A DNA stretch of 64,000 nt from an uncultured Microbacterium sp. (GTDB lineage Bacteria; Actinomycetota; Actinomycetes; Actinomycetales; Microbacteriaceae). The notes below the pieces were generated by a model. The model was not told where the DNA came from. It saw only the letters and a program-made list of their open reading frames with translations, and searched no databases. Shown here one piece after another: positions 11,900-21,309 of this stretch (position 1 is its first letter; each line of letters begins with the position of its first letter). Position numbers and translations under genes: made by a program. The stretch spans positions 113,615-177,614 of the forward strand of contig NZ_CAMFHZ010000003.1 in the NCBI RefSeq assembly GCF_945952435.1. The letters run 5' to 3'.

Positions 11900-14533
11900 G
11901 TGACGGACTCCGCAAAGCCTACCCTCATGGTCGTCGACGGCCACTCGCTCGCATACCGGGCGTTCTTCGCCCTGCCGGTGGAGAACTTCACGACGAAGGA
12001 CAACCAGCACACGAACGCCATCTACGGCTTCCTGTCCATGCTGGTGAACCTCATCAAGGCCGAGCGTCCCACGCACATGGCGATCGCCTTCGATACCTCC
12101 CGCCACTCCTTCCGCACCGACGAGTACCCGGAGTACAAGGCCACGCGGTCCGAGACGCCGTCCGAGTTCCGCGGTCAGATCCCGCTGCTGCAGGACTGCC
12201 TCGCGGCGATGTCGATCCCGGTGCTCACGAAGGAAGGGATCGAGGCCGACGACATCCTCGCGACCCTCGCCGCACAGGGCTCCGCGCAGGGCTACGACGT
12301 GCTCGTGGTCTCGGGCGATCGCGACACCATCCAACTCGTGAACGACGAGGTGACGCTGCTGTACCCGAACGTCCAGGGGGTCTCGCAGCTCAAGCGATAC
12401 GACCCGGCCGCGGTGCAGGAGCGCTACGGGGTGCGCCCGGAGCAGTACCCCGACATCGCCGCGCTCGTCGGCGAGACCAGTGACAACCTGCCCGGCGTGC
12501 CGAAGGTGGGCGAGAAGACCGCGGTCAAGTGGCTGACCCAGTTCGGCTCCCTGGACGAGCTGCTCGAGCGCTCGGGTGAGATCAAGGGCGTCGTCGGCGG
12601 CAATCTGCGCGAGCACATCGAGGACGTGCGCCGCAACCGCAAGCTGAACCGTCTCCTGCAGGACGTCGAGCTGCCGGTCGGTCCCTCCGATCTCGCCGTC
12701 GCGACGATCGACGCCCAGGCGGTGCGCGACATCTTCGCCCGACTCGAGTTCCGCACGCTCCTTCCGCGTGTCTTCGAGGCGGTCGGCGAGGACGCGCCGG
12801 AGGAGTCCGCAGCGGCGGTCGTCGAGGTGCCGGAGGTCCGCGAGCTGTCGCCGGCGGACCTCGGCGCCTGGCTGTCCATGGCCACGGGCGAGATCGCCGT
12901 GGAGGTGGCTTCGACGGGCGGGCTGCCGCAGCGGATCGGCCTCGCCCACGGCGAGGATCTGCTCGAGGCCAACTGGTCGGAGGCGACGCAGGCCGCGCTC
13001 GCGGACTGGCTCGCCTCCGACGCACCGAAGATCCTGCACGACGCCAAGCCGCAGGTGAAGGCTCTTGCGACGGAGGGGGCGCGGCTGGGCGGTCTCGCCT
13101 ATGACACCAACCTCGCCGGGTGGCTGCTGCGTCCCAGCTATCCGGACAAGACCCTGGCCGATCTCGTCGACCGCTACCTGGGGGAGAAGCTCCCCGAGTC
13201 CGACCCGACGCAGCTCGTTCCGGAGACCGAAGGCGCCTCGCCGGCGCAGCTCGCCTGGTTCGCGGCGCGGGTCGCGACGGCGTTGCGCGCCGACGTCCCG
13301 GAGAGCGTGGACGCGGTGCTGCGCGAGATCGAGCTGCCCACGCTCATCGCCCTCGCCGACATGGAGCTCGCCGGCGTCGCGGTGTCGCACGACATCCTCT
13401 CCGGCTTCTCCCACGAGCTGGGCGAGCGCGCCGCGGGCATCGCGGAGGAGGCGTTCGCGGTGATCGGCCGCGAGGTCAACCTCGGCTCACCCAAACAGCT
13501 GCAGGAGGTGCTGTTCGATCAGCTCGACCTGCCCAAGACGCGCAAGACGAAGACGGGCTATTCGACGGATGCGGCATCGCTCGCCGACATCCAGGAGAGG
13601 AACCCGCACCCCTTCCTCGAACTGCTCTCGCAGCACCGGGAGGCCACGAAGCTGCGTCAGATCATCGAGTCGCTCGACACGGCGATCCGGGCGGACCACC
13701 GCATCCACACGACGTACGTGCAGACGGGCAGCCAGACCGGCCGGCTCAGCAGCACGGATCCGAACCTGCAGAACATCCCGGTGCGGACCGAGGAGTCGCG
13801 GCGGATCCGCAGCGCGTTCCAGGTCGGCGAGGGGTACGAGACGCTGCTCACCGCCGACTACTCGCAGATCGAGATGCGCATCATGGCGCATCTCTCGGGC
13901 GACGAGGGCCTCATCGAAGCCTTCAACTCGGGGGAGGATCTGCATCGATTCGTGGGCGCGCGCGTCTTCGGTGTCGAGCCCGAAGACGTCACGTCTGCGA
14001 TGCGCACCAAGGTCAAGGCGATGTCCTACGGTCTCGTCTACGGGCTGAGCGCCTTCGGCCTGTCCAAGCAGCTGCGCATCGAGCAGTCCGAGGCGAAACA
14101 GCTGATGATGGAGTATTTCGCGCGCTTCGGTGCCGTCCGCGACTACCTGCGCGCCTCGGTGATCGCGGCGAAAGAGGTCGGCTACACCGAGACGATCTTC
14201 GGGCGGCGGCGGCCGTTCCCCGACCTGGCGAGCCCGAACCGTGTGCTCCGGGAGAACGCGGAGCGGGCGGCGCTCAACGCGCCGATCCAGGGCAGCGCGG
14301 CCGACATCATGAAGATCGCCCTGTTCCGGATCCACGAAGATCTTCGCGACGAACAGCTCGCGTCCCGCGTGCTCCTGCAGATCCACGACGAGCTCGTGGT
14401 CGAGGTCGCCCCGGGGGAGTGGGACGCCACGGAGCGCATCGTGCGAGACCGCATGGGCGGTGCCGCGTCGCTGTCGGTGCCGTTGGAGGTGCAGGTGGGG
14501 CGCGGCGCGGATTGGAACGAGGCCGCGCACTGA
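11900..14533 (+). CDS. polA: DNA polymerase I
   Basis: 877 residues. The N-terminal 5'-nuclease domain (about 1-300) has the acidic metal-site motifs (VVDGHSLAYRAF; EADDILATLA; VSGDRDTIQL; TSDNLPGVPKVGEKTA). The 3'-5' exonuclease-like domain lacks the catalytic DxE pair (the strand reads EIAVEVAS), so proofreading is lost. Family A polymerase motifs are A (DYSQIEMRIMAHLSGD), B (RTKVKAMSYGLVYG) and C (QIHDELVVEV). In motif B the position of Phe762 in E. coli is Tyr, as in mycobacterial PolA. GTG 11900 lies 6 nt after TAGGCT (11888-11893), pointing to a leaderless mRNA. Confidence 0.97.
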   Translation: MTDSAKPTLMVVDGHSLAYRAFFALPVENFTTKDNQHTNAIYGFLSMLVNLIKAERPTHMAIAFDTSRHSFRTDEYPEYKATRSETPSEFRGQIPLLQDCLAAMSIPVLTKEGIEADDILATLAAQGSAQGYDVLVVSGDRDTIQLVNDEVTLLYPNVQGVSQLKRYDPAAVQERYGVRPEQYPDIAALVGETSDNLPGVPKVGEKTAVKWLTQFGSLDELLERSGEIKGVVGGNLREHIEDVRRNRKLNRLLQDVELPVGPSDLAVATIDAQAVRDIFARLEFRTLLPRVFEAVGEDAPEESAAAVVEVPEVRELSPADLGAWLSMATGEIAVEVASTGGLPQRIGLAHGEDLLEANWSEATQAALADWLASDAPKILHDAKPQVKALATEGARLGGLAYDTNLAGWLLRPSYPDKTLADLVDRYLGEKLPESDPTQLVPETEGASPAQLAWFAARVATALRADVPESVDAVLREIELPTLIALADMELAGVAVSHDILSGFSHELGERAAGIAEEAFAVIGREVNLGSPKQLQEVLFDQLDLPKTRKTKTGYSTDAASLADIQERNPHPFLELLSQHREATKLRQIIESLDTAIRADHRIHTTYVQTGSQTGRLSSTDPNLQNIPVRTEESRRIRSAFQVGEGYETLLTADYSQIEMRIMAHLSGDEGLIEAFNSGEDLHRFVGARVFGVEPEDVTSAMRTKVKAMSYGLVYGLSAFGLSKQLRIEQSEAKQLMMEYFARFGAVRDYLRASVIAAKEVGYTETIFGRRRPFPDLASPNRVLRENAERAALNAPIQGSAADIMKIALFRIHEDLRDEQLASRVLLQIHDELVVEVAPGEWDATERIVRDRMGGAASLSVPLEVQVGRGADWNEAAH

Positions 14534-14571
14534 TCCTCGGCGGCGGGGGCATCCGTGGATAGGCTCGGAGG

Positions 14572-16257
14572 ATGACCGCAGAGCAGCCGACGCCGCGCAC
14601 GCCCTCCGCCATCGATCGCATCGCCGAGGACTGGGTGGACACCCTCGCCGACCTGTCGCCGATCCTGGGCACGTACATCGGGCGCAACGAGCAGAATCCC
14701 CGTCTCGACGACTTCAGCCCCGCGGGTCACGAGCGGGCCGTCGGGGAGACCCGACGTGTGCTGGCGGAGCTGGATGCCGCGGAGCCGGTCGACGAGATCG
14801 ATCGCGTGACCAAGACCGATCTGTCGTCCGAACTGCGCCTGAGCCTGGAGCAGCACGACGCCGAGTGGCAGTTGCGCGACCTCAATGTGATCGCCTCTCC
14901 CGCGCAGGACGTGCGTCAGGCGTTCGACCTCATGCCGACGGCGACCGTGGACGACTGGGGGGTGGTCGCCGAGCGGCTGGCCGCCGTGCCCGCGGCGCTC
15001 GAGGGTTACATCGAGACGCTGCGGGAGGGCATCGCCCGCGGGGTGGTGCCGGCGCGCCGTCAGGTCGTCGAGGTGGCGACGCAGATCACCCGCTATACCG
15101 CTGACGACGGCTTCTTCGCGGCGTTCGTGGCCGATGCCGCCCCGGAGGAGGGGTCCCTGCCGGCGAGTCTCGCCCGCGAGCTCGCGGATCGCTCCGCGGC
15201 AGCCCGTGTCGCCTACGACGGCTTGCGGACGTTCCTCACGGCGGAGCTCGCTCCGGCCGCAGTCGAGCAGGACGCCGTGGGCCGGGACCTCTACGCCCTC
15301 GCGTCGCGGCGCTTCCTCGGTGCGACGATCGATCTCGACGAGACCTACGAGTGGGGGCGCGAGGAGCTCGACCGCATGATCGCCGAGCAGACGGCGATCG
15401 CCCACGAGATCCTCCCCGGCGCCACGGTGGAGGAGGCGGTGGCCCACCTCGAAGCGGACCCCGCGCGCAAGCTGGTCGGAACCGAGGCGCTGCAGCGGTG
15501 GATGCAGGAGACCAGCGACCGGGCGATCGCCGAGCTCGGAGCGACGCACTTCGACATTCCGGACAAGATCCGGCGCCTCGAATGCATGATCGCCCCGACG
15601 CAGGAGGGCGGGATCTACTACACGGGTCCGACAGACGACTTCTCCCGGCCCGGACGCATGTGGTGGTCGGTTCCGGAGGGCGTCACGGAGTTCGACACCT
15701 GGCGCGAGCTGACCACCGTGTACCACGAGGGGGTTCCCGGCCATCACCTGCAGATCGCGCAGGCTACGTACAACCGGGCAGAGCTCAACACCTGGCGGCG
15801 CGTGCTGGCGGGCACCTCGGGCCACGCCGAGGGATGGGCGCTCTACGCGGAGCGGCTCATGGAGCAGCTGGGCTATCTCGACGATCCCGCGGATCGACTG
15901 GGCATGCTCGACGGGCAGCGCATGCGCGCCCTGCGGGTCGTCCTCGACATCGGCGTGCACCTCGGCAAGCCGCGCCTCGACGGCGAGGGGGTCTGGGACC
16001 ACGACTACGCGCTCGAGATGATGCGTCGCAACGTCAACATGTCCGACGAGTTCCGCCGGTTCGAGGTGAACCGCTACCTCGGCTGGCCCGGTCAGGCGCC
16101 GTCGTACAAGGTCGGGCAGCGCATCTGGGAGGAGGTCCGGGACGGCGTCAAGGCTCGTGAGGGCGAGGCGTTCGACATCAAGGCTTTCCACAAGCGCGCC
16201 CTCGACATCGGCGGTGTCGGCCTCGACACGCTGCGCAGCGTCTTCCGCACGCCCTGA
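14572..16257 (+). CDS. DUF885 family protein (putative zinc metallohydrolase)
   Basis: 561 residues of the DUF885 family. The core motif TVYHEGVPGHHLQIAQ near residue 385 has the HExxxxH-like pattern expected of a metallopeptidase-related active site, followed by SGHAEGWALYAERL. It appears cytosolic: no signal peptide and no membrane segment. The substrate is unknown. ATG 14572 lies 6 nt after TAGGCT (14560-14565); GGAGG directly abuts the ATG, too close to act as a ribosome site, so leaderless initiation fits better. Confidence 0.88.
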   Translation: MTAEQPTPRTPSAIDRIAEDWVDTLADLSPILGTYIGRNEQNPRLDDFSPAGHERAVGETRRVLAELDAAEPVDEIDRVTKTDLSSELRLSLEQHDAEWQLRDLNVIASPAQDVRQAFDLMPTATVDDWGVVAERLAAVPAALEGYIETLREGIARGVVPARRQVVEVATQITRYTADDGFFAAFVADAAPEEGSLPASLARELADRSAAARVAYDGLRTFLTAELAPAAVEQDAVGRDLYALASRRFLGATIDLDETYEWGREELDRMIAEQTAIAHEILPGATVEEAVAHLEADPARKLVGTEALQRWMQETSDRAIAELGATHFDIPDKIRRLECMIAPTQEGGIYYTGPTDDFSRPGRMWWSVPEGVTEFDTWRELTTVYHEGVPGHHLQIAQATYNRAELNTWRRVLAGTSGHAEGWALYAERLMEQLGYLDDPADRLGMLDGQRMRALRVVLDIGVHLGKPRLDGEGVWDHDYALEMMRRNVNMSDEFRRFEVNRYLGWPGQAPSYKVGQRIWEEVRDGVKAREGEAFDIKAFHKRALDIGGVGLDTLRSVFRTP

Positions 16258-16300
16258 GCGCACGCAGACGGCGGGAATGCCGACAGGTCTGCCCTGGTTC

Positions 16301-16312
16301 ATTCATGTGAAT
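16301..16312. promoter_or_regulatory. Small palindrome before the LLM oxidoreductase gene
   Basis: ATTCA-TG-TGAAT, a 12-bp palindrome in an A/T-rich patch 14 nt before the start codon at 16327. MarR-type repressors often bind such sites in front of oxidoreductase genes, but no regulator is adjacent. Suggestive only. Confidence 0.3.
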
Positions 16313-16326
16313 AGAAAGGGGCTCGG

Positions 16327-17361
16327 ATGGACATCGAGTTCGGATTGGACACGTTCGGCGACATCACGATCGGCGCCGACGGGAAGCCGCTGAGCGGGGC
16401 GCAGACGATCCGCAACATCGTCGAGCAGGCGGCACTGGCAGACCGTGTGGGCATCGATTTCTTCGGGGTGGGGGAGCACCACCGCCGTGACTTCGCCGTC
16501 TCGAGCCCCGAGATGGTCCTCGCAGCCATCTCCGCGCGCACCGAGCGCCTTCGGCTCGGCACCGCGGTCACCGTGCTGAGCTCCGACGACCCCGTGCGCG
16601 TGTACGAACGGTTCGCCACGCTCGATGCGCTCTCCGGCGGCCGGGCCGAGGTCGTGCTCGGGCGCGGCTCGTTCACCGAGTCCTTCCCCCTGTTCGGGTA
16701 CGACCTGCGCGACTACGACCGGCTCTTCGAGGAGAAGCTCGACCTGTTCGTCGAGCTCCTCAAGGAGGAGCCCGTCACCTGGCAAGGGTCCGTGCGAGCA
16801 CCCCTCGACCGCGCCGATGTCTTCCCGAAGACCGAGCACGGGATGCGCGCCTGGGTCGGGGTGGGCGGTTCGCCCGAGTCCGTCGTCCGGGTCGCGCGGC
16901 ATGGCCTCGGACTGATGCTCGCGATCATCGGCGGTCCAGCGGCGCGCTTCCGCCCGTTCGTCGACCTCTACCACCGATCCGTCGACTCCTTCGGCAATCC
17001 TGCGCTCCCGATCGCGGTGCACTCACCCGGACATATCGCGGACACGGACGACGAGGCGTGGAGCATCGCGTACCCCGCGTTCGAGCACATGCGCAACACG
17101 ATCGGCGCGGAGCGCGGGTGGGGCACCGGGTACAGCCGCGCGCAGTTCCAGAACGAGGTCGGGCCCGAAGGAGCCGTGTACGCGGGATCGCCCGAGCGCG
17201 TCGCGGCCAAGATCGCTGACACCGTTCGCACGCTCGGCATCGGACGCTTCGATCTCAAGTACGCGACCGGATCCCTTCCGCACGAGGCGCTCCTGCACAG
17301 CATCGAGCTGTACGGGACCGAGGTCGTTCCGCGCGTGCGCGCTCTGCTCGCGGAAGGCTGA
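16327..17361 (+). CDS. LLM-class flavin-dependent oxidoreductase
   Basis: 344 residues of the bacterial luciferase-like TIM-barrel family, which uses reduced FMN or F420. Recognisable features are the N-terminal strand MDIEFGLDTFGDI, FFGVGEHHRRDFAVSSPEMVLAAI, RLRLGTAVTVLSSDDPVRVYE, GRAEVVLGRGSFTESFPLFG, and the C-terminal IGRFDLKYATG. The TVLSSDDPVRVYE pattern is typical of the alkanal monooxygenase-like subgroup. The start ATG is preceded by AAAGGGG. The real substrate is not predictable. Confidence 0.9.
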   Translation: MDIEFGLDTFGDITIGADGKPLSGAQTIRNIVEQAALADRVGIDFFGVGEHHRRDFAVSSPEMVLAAISARTERLRLGTAVTVLSSDDPVRVYERFATLDALSGGRAEVVLGRGSFTESFPLFGYDLRDYDRLFEEKLDLFVELLKEEPVTWQGSVRAPLDRADVFPKTEHGMRAWVGVGGSPESVVRVARHGLGLMLAIIGGPAARFRPFVDLYHRSVDSFGNPALPIAVHSPGHIADTDDEAWSIAYPAFEHMRNTIGAERGWGTGYSRAQFQNEVGPEGAVYAGSPERVAAKIADTVRTLGIGRFDLKYATGSLPHEALLHSIELYGTEVVPRVRALLAEG

Positions 17362-17400
17362 CGCGAGAAGCGCGGTGCTGCGCGGTCGTAGGCTGGGGGG

Positions 17401-18174
17401 ATGACCGTCGTCCGTTTCGTCGCCATCGGAGATTCCTTCAGCGAGGGTGTCGGTGACGAGCTGCCCGACGGCCACGTCCGAGGGTGGGCGGACATTGCCG
17501 CGCAGGGGTGGGCGGACGCGATCGGCGCTCCGATCTCGTACGCGAACCTCGCGATCCGCGGAAAGCTGGCGTGGCCGGTCGTCGAGGAGCAGCTCGAACC
17601 GGCTCTCGCGTTGAAGCCCACTCATCTGTCCTTCAACGCGGGCGGCAACGACATGCTTCGACCGCGCGCCGACATCGAGCACATCGCCGACGCGTTCACG
17701 CGCGTCTTGCGCCGCTGCGACGAGGCCGGAGTGACCCTGATCGTCCTGTCGGGCGCGAATCCCTCCGCACAGCTGCCGCTCGCCTCCCTGATCCAGCGTC
17801 GTGGTGATGAGCTCTCCGCCGCCGTACTCCGGCGCATCGCCGATCGCTCCGATGTCGTCCAGGCGCTGAACTGGCCCGATCGCGAGCTCAGCCGTCCCGC
17901 CTACTGGGCCGAGGACCGCTTGCACATGAACGCCTTCGGCCACCACCGGGTCGCGGCGCGGGTGCTCGACGCGCTGGGGGCCGGGGCGCCCGCCGAATGG
18001 TGGAGTGCCGCGACGCTTCCGACGACCGAACGACTGGGAACGGGGGCGTACTACCGACGCCACGTCGGCCCGTGGATCCGACGCCGGGTGACCGGCCGTT
18101 CCTCGGGTGACGGGCGACGTCCGAAATTCGCGACGTGGACCGAGATCGTCCCGTCCGCCCCCGCCGTGGCCTGA
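17401..18174 (+). CDS. SGNH/GDSL-type hydrolase
   Basis: 257 residues, cytosolic-looking SGNH hydrolase. Block I (FVAIGDSFSEGVGDE) gives the nucleophile Ser; block II Gly is in NLAIRGK; block III is NAGGNDM; block V is DRLHMNAFGHH with catalytic Asp and His. The last 40 residues are basic (RRRVTGRSSGDGRRPK). ATG 17401 lies 6 nt after TAGGCT (17389-17394), so it is probably leaderless. A paralogue with the same layout is at 52098-52919. It converges on the reductase-like gene with 22 bp between stops. Substrate (lipid, sugar ester or peptidoglycan acetyl group) is unknown. Confidence 0.9.
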   Translation: MTVVRFVAIGDSFSEGVGDELPDGHVRGWADIAAQGWADAIGAPISYANLAIRGKLAWPVVEEQLEPALALKPTHLSFNAGGNDMLRPRADIEHIADAFTRVLRRCDEAGVTLIVLSGANPSAQLPLASLIQRRGDELSAAVLRRIADRSDVVQALNWPDRELSRPAYWAEDRLHMNAFGHHRVAARVLDALGAGAPAEWWSAATLPTTERLGTGAYYRRHVGPWIRRRVTGRSSGDGRRPKFATWTEIVPSAPAVA

Positions 18175-18196
18175 TCGACCGATCTCCACCGCCCCG

Positions 18197-18766
18197 TCAG
18201 CGTGACGGTGCGGGCAGGATGCGATAGGTCAACTCGGCGAACGGCCCTGTCTGACGAGCGCCCGTGAGTGCGAGGCGGGTGTGATCGAGATCGCGCGGCA
18301 GCAGGGGTTTGCCTGCGTGCAGCGTCGCCGGAGCGATCGTCACGACGAGCTCGTCGAGGAGTCCGGCGTCGAGGAACTGGCCCGCGAGATCGCCACCGCC
18401 GACGATCCAGACGTCTCTCTCATCCGCGGCGGCGACGATGTCGTCCCAGTGCGTGGCGACCTCGCCGCGCACGAAACGGATGTCGGCGCGGGGGACCGCG
18501 GGCAGGGTCCGAGTCGTGAACACGAACGTCGGGCGAGAGCCGTAGAAATCCCGCCAACGTTCCGGGTGCGCGACGAGGTCTTCGTGCCCCAGGACCCAGG
18601 AGTAGGTCGAGGAGCCTTCGACCAGCACGCCGATCCGGTCCACGAACGTGGCGATCTCGGCGGCGGACTCCTCCTGCGGGATCGACAGCAGCCACGAGAG
18701 CCCGTCGTCCTCGTCGGCCAGGAAGCCGTTCAGCGTCGCCGCGGTGAAGAAGATCGCTCGTGTCAT
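18197..18766 (-). CDS. Dihydrofolate reductase-like (RibD C-terminal domain) protein
   Basis: 189 residues of the RibD_C/DHFR-like fold. The N-terminal TRAIFFTAATLNGFLADE, the middle VFTTRTLP, and DVWIVGGGDLAGQFLDAGL with LVVTIAPATLHAGKPLLP are characteristic of the YyaP/YwjB group of small reductases, which bind NADPH; substrate unknown. Start ATG 18766 is supported by a TAGCGT box (18774-18779 on the minus strand) 7 nt upstream. An in-frame ATG 10 codons further up would sit inside that box. Confidence 0.88.
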   Translation of the reverse strand: MTRAIFFTAATLNGFLADEDDGLSWLLSIPQEESAAEIATFVDRIGVLVEGSSTYSWVLGHEDLVAHPERWRDFYGSRPTFVFTTRTLPAVPRADIRFVRGEVATHWDDIVAAADERDVWIVGGGDLAGQFLDAGLLDELVVTIAPATLHAGKPLLPRDLDHTRLALTGARQTGPFAELTYRILPAPSR

Positions 18767-18847
18767 GTCGCTGACGCTAGCGAACGGCGCCGACATACGA
18801 TCCAGCGGGCGCGTGCCGCTGCTCTGCCCTCCGTAGACTGACGAGGG

Positions 18848-19592
18848 ATGAGGGATATCGAGATGCGTGCGCTGCCGGCGGGGTCGGTGGAGTTGCACGA
18901 CGCCCGTTCCCGGCGGCGGTGGAGCGTCGCACTCCAACCGTTCTCGATCGGCGTCTACCCGGTCACGGAGGAGCAGACCGCGGAACTGCTGGGCATCGCG
19001 GCGATGCACCCGGACCGTCCGGCGGTCGACGTGTCCTGGTTGCGGGCGATCCGGTTCTGCAACGCCGCCTCCGAATGGGAGGGCCTCGATCCCGTCTATC
19101 GCTTCGACGGGCCGGACGTGCACTGGGACGTCTCCGCAGACGGCTACCGGCTCCCGACAGAAGCCGAGTGGGAGTACGCATGCCGCTACGGGTCGACGAC
19201 GCCACACTACGGACCCTTGCCGGACATCGCCTGGACGGCCGCGGACGGGGTGCGTCACCCGCAGCCCGTCGGACTGCGCCTGCCGAACCTCAACGGACTC
19301 TTTGACACGCTCGGCAACGTCTGGGAGTGGTGCTGGGACCTGCTGGATCCTGCCCGTTACGGGGAGTATCGCGTGTTCCGCGGCGGCGGCTTCGCCGACG
19401 ATGCGTGGAGTGTGCGCGCCTCGGTACGCCGTGGGGGGAGACCCCCGCACCTCTCAGGACGATCTCGGCTTCCGAGTCGCGCGCGGCGCGTTCGAGAGTC
19501 GAGACGCGGCCCAGGGCTGGTCGCGCATCGCGGATGAGGAGCGTGCGGAGCAGGCTGGCGCTCGACCTCTGGGCTGGACGCCGCGACGCTGA
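18848..19592 (+). pseudogene. FGE-sulfatase (SUMF1) domain protein, frameshifted
   Basis: Formylglycine-generating-enzyme-like fold: SIGVYPVTEEQTAELLG, PAVDVSWLRAIRFCNAAS, YRLPTEAEWEYACRYG, LFDTLGNVWEWCWD and YRVFRGGGFADDAWSVRAS are in order. As written, the frame opened at 18848 runs to 19537 with an unrelated tail. Removing one G from the six-G run at 19433-19438 restores the family C-terminus (GDPRTSQDDLGFRVARG) and gives about 247 residues ending at 19592. The two active-site cysteines of true FGE (normally within the WSVRAS segment) are absent, so even the intact protein is unlikely to make formylglycine. The shift could be a base-call error, a phase-variable tract or a real mutation. 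Confidence 0.8.
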
Positions 19593-19651
19593 CGGTACGC
19601 GGCGCTCGGTCTGCGCTCAGGTGCACGGAGACGCGTGCCGCGTCGTCCGGA

Positions 19652-20215
19652 CTAGCGATCGAGCCGCATGCCCAGAACGACGCGCACGGGGATGTCTCCG
19701 TCATGGTCTTCGGCGATCCGGCGCATTCCGAGCTTTTCCGCGACGCGCAGGGAGGCACGATTGTCCGGATGGACGATCGCCACGAGCTCGTCGGCCTCCA
19801 GGAGATCGCGAGCAAGGTCACGGCAGGCTGCGGCAGCCTTCGTGGCCAGCCCGAGCCCCTGCCACGCCGGAAGGACGTGGTATCCGACCTCGAGTCGGGG
19901 CACGCCGGAGACGGTCTGCCAGGTCAGTCCGCAGTCCCCGACGAACTCGCCGGCATGGGTCTCGACGATCCAGAGCCCGAAGCCGTGCGCGGCGTAGTTG
20001 TGCTCGTTCCGGAGGATCCATTTGACCGCGTCGGCGCGCGACTTCGGCGCCGGGTAGAACGCCATGACGATGGGGTCACCCAGCAGCTCGGTCATTGCTT
20101 CCGTGTCGTCCGAGGACATCGTGCTGAACCGAAGGCGCGCGGTGTCCAAGGGGAGCAGCCGAGCAATCTTAGTCGCGGGCCGGCACGCCCCGCGGAGTCC
20201 TGAGCGCGGTGCCAT
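19652..20215 (-). CDS. GNAT family N-acetyltransferase (RimJ/RimL-like)
   Basis: About 187 residues from ATG 20215. Core features: LDTARLRFSTM at the front, DPIVMAFYPAPKSRADAVKWI, LEVGYHVLPAWQGLGLATKAA as acetyl-CoA loop, and IVHPDNRASLRVAEKLGMR. The start is uncertain: the 20 residues before LLPLDTARLRF look non-conserved. A TAAGAT box (about 20168 on the minus strand) lies just 7 nt before a CTG codon that begins LLPLDTARL, so a shorter, leaderless product is possible. Substrate unknown. Confidence 0.8.
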   Translation of the reverse strand: MAPRSGLRGACRPATKIARLLPLDTARLRFSTMSSDDTEAMTELLGDPIVMAFYPAPKSRADAVKWILRNEHNYAAHGFGLWIVETHAGEFVGDCGLTWQTVSGVPRLEVGYHVLPAWQGLGLATKAAAACRDLARDLLEADELVAIVHPDNRASLRVAEKLGMRRIAEDHDGDIPVRVVLGMRLDR

Positions 20216-20297
20216 GAAGGCCGGATCTGCGTCGCGGTGGGCCACCGGGGCATCCGCTCATCTGCCGTTCGCACTCCGACCTGCTCTGTGAGGTGCT

Positions 20298-21128
20298 TCA
20301 GATGCGCGCTGACCGCACCGTTGAGAGCCAATCGTCGGTGATCCGCAGGAACGCCTCTGGCTGCTCGATCCATGGGTAGTGGCCGCAGTCTTCGATCATC
20401 GCGAGGTCTGCGCCCAAGGCCGTCGCATAGTCCACGACCGGCCGGATCCCGGGGAGATAGTCGCGGTCGCCGCCGATGACGAGCGCCTGCGGGGAGTTGG
20501 TGGCGCGGATGCGATCCGTGGCGTCAGCGGGGATGTCGTTGAACCACGCCAGCGCCGAAGCCCGGCTGACTGCGCCCGAGTTCGCGTGCGCCTGCTCGCT
20601 CTCGGTCCAGTGCGCGTATGTCGCTGGAGCTTGACGTAGGAATGCCGTGCGGAATGCATCCTCGGTGCTGGGATCGTCTTGCTCGAGTGAGCGGAGCGCC
20701 TCTGCGACGGCGGGGGAGCTCCTATCGAGGACGACGGAATCTCCGTCGTGACGAGTTTCGGTCAACCACGCCGCGGGCGGCGTGACCAGGGCCAGTGATC
20801 GAACGCGATGCGGATATCGAGTTGCAACGGCGAGAGCGAGCCGAGTCCCCGCGGAGTGGGCGAGAAGATCGACTCTGTCTAGGTCGAGGGCATCTGCCAG
20901 AGCGATCACATCGTCAGCGTCCGACCACCATCCACGGGAGAGTCCGCCGCTTTGAGGTGTTCCCCGCGGATGCAGCACGATGAGCCGGTGGGTTCGACCA
21001 AGGCCCGCAAGGTCGCTCACGTACTCCGGGCCTCGGCATGGACCGCCAGGAAGAACGATGACGGGCTCAGTGTCGGAGCCGTGAGTCTCGGTCGCCGCAA
21101 TGGGGAGACTCAGAACGTCAGCGCGCAT
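20298..21128 (-). CDS. Alpha/beta hydrolase
   Basis: 276 residues. It has the oxyanion region VIVLPGGPCRGPEYVSDLAG, the nucleophile elbow LLAHSAGTRLALA (GxSxG variant H-S-A-G), an acid in IGGDRDYLPG and a catalytic His in IEDCGHYPWIEQP. The HPRGTPQSGG stretch and short cap resemble prolyl aminopeptidase-like (S33) enzymes. Start ATG 21128 is preceded by AGGTGGGA. In-frame codons extend upstream to 21305 but are low-complexity Arg-rich and are not used. No operon partner is evident. Confidence 0.85.
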   Translation of the reverse strand: MRADVLSLPIAATETHGSDTEPVIVLPGGPCRGPEYVSDLAGLGRTHRLIVLHPRGTPQSGGLSRGWWSDADDVIALADALDLDRVDLLAHSAGTRLALAVATRYPHRVRSLALVTPPAAWLTETRHDGDSVVLDRSSPAVAEALRSLEQDDPSTEDAFRTAFLRQAPATYAHWTESEQAHANSGAVSRASALAWFNDIPADATDRIRATNSPQALVIGGDRDYLPGIRPVVDYATALGADLAMIEDCGHYPWIEQPEAFLRITDDWLSTVRSARI

Positions 21129-21309
21129 GGTTCCCACCTTGCCATGCAGTCCGGGTCTGAAACCCCGACGGGTCGGACCCGGCAAGACGGCCCGGTCACG
21201 CAACAGGGCAGATTTCCTCCGTCGTCGCGTCTCGACCCGCTCCCAGGTGGCTTCGTCTTTTGCGCGGGTTTCATTCTGGGCGTCAGTGACGCCGGAGCGT
21301 GCCATCGCG

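Noticed and set aside
20213..20245. Longer N-terminus of the GNAT gene from 20245
   Set aside because: The added residues (MAHRDADPAF) are not family-like and no ribosome site precedes them.
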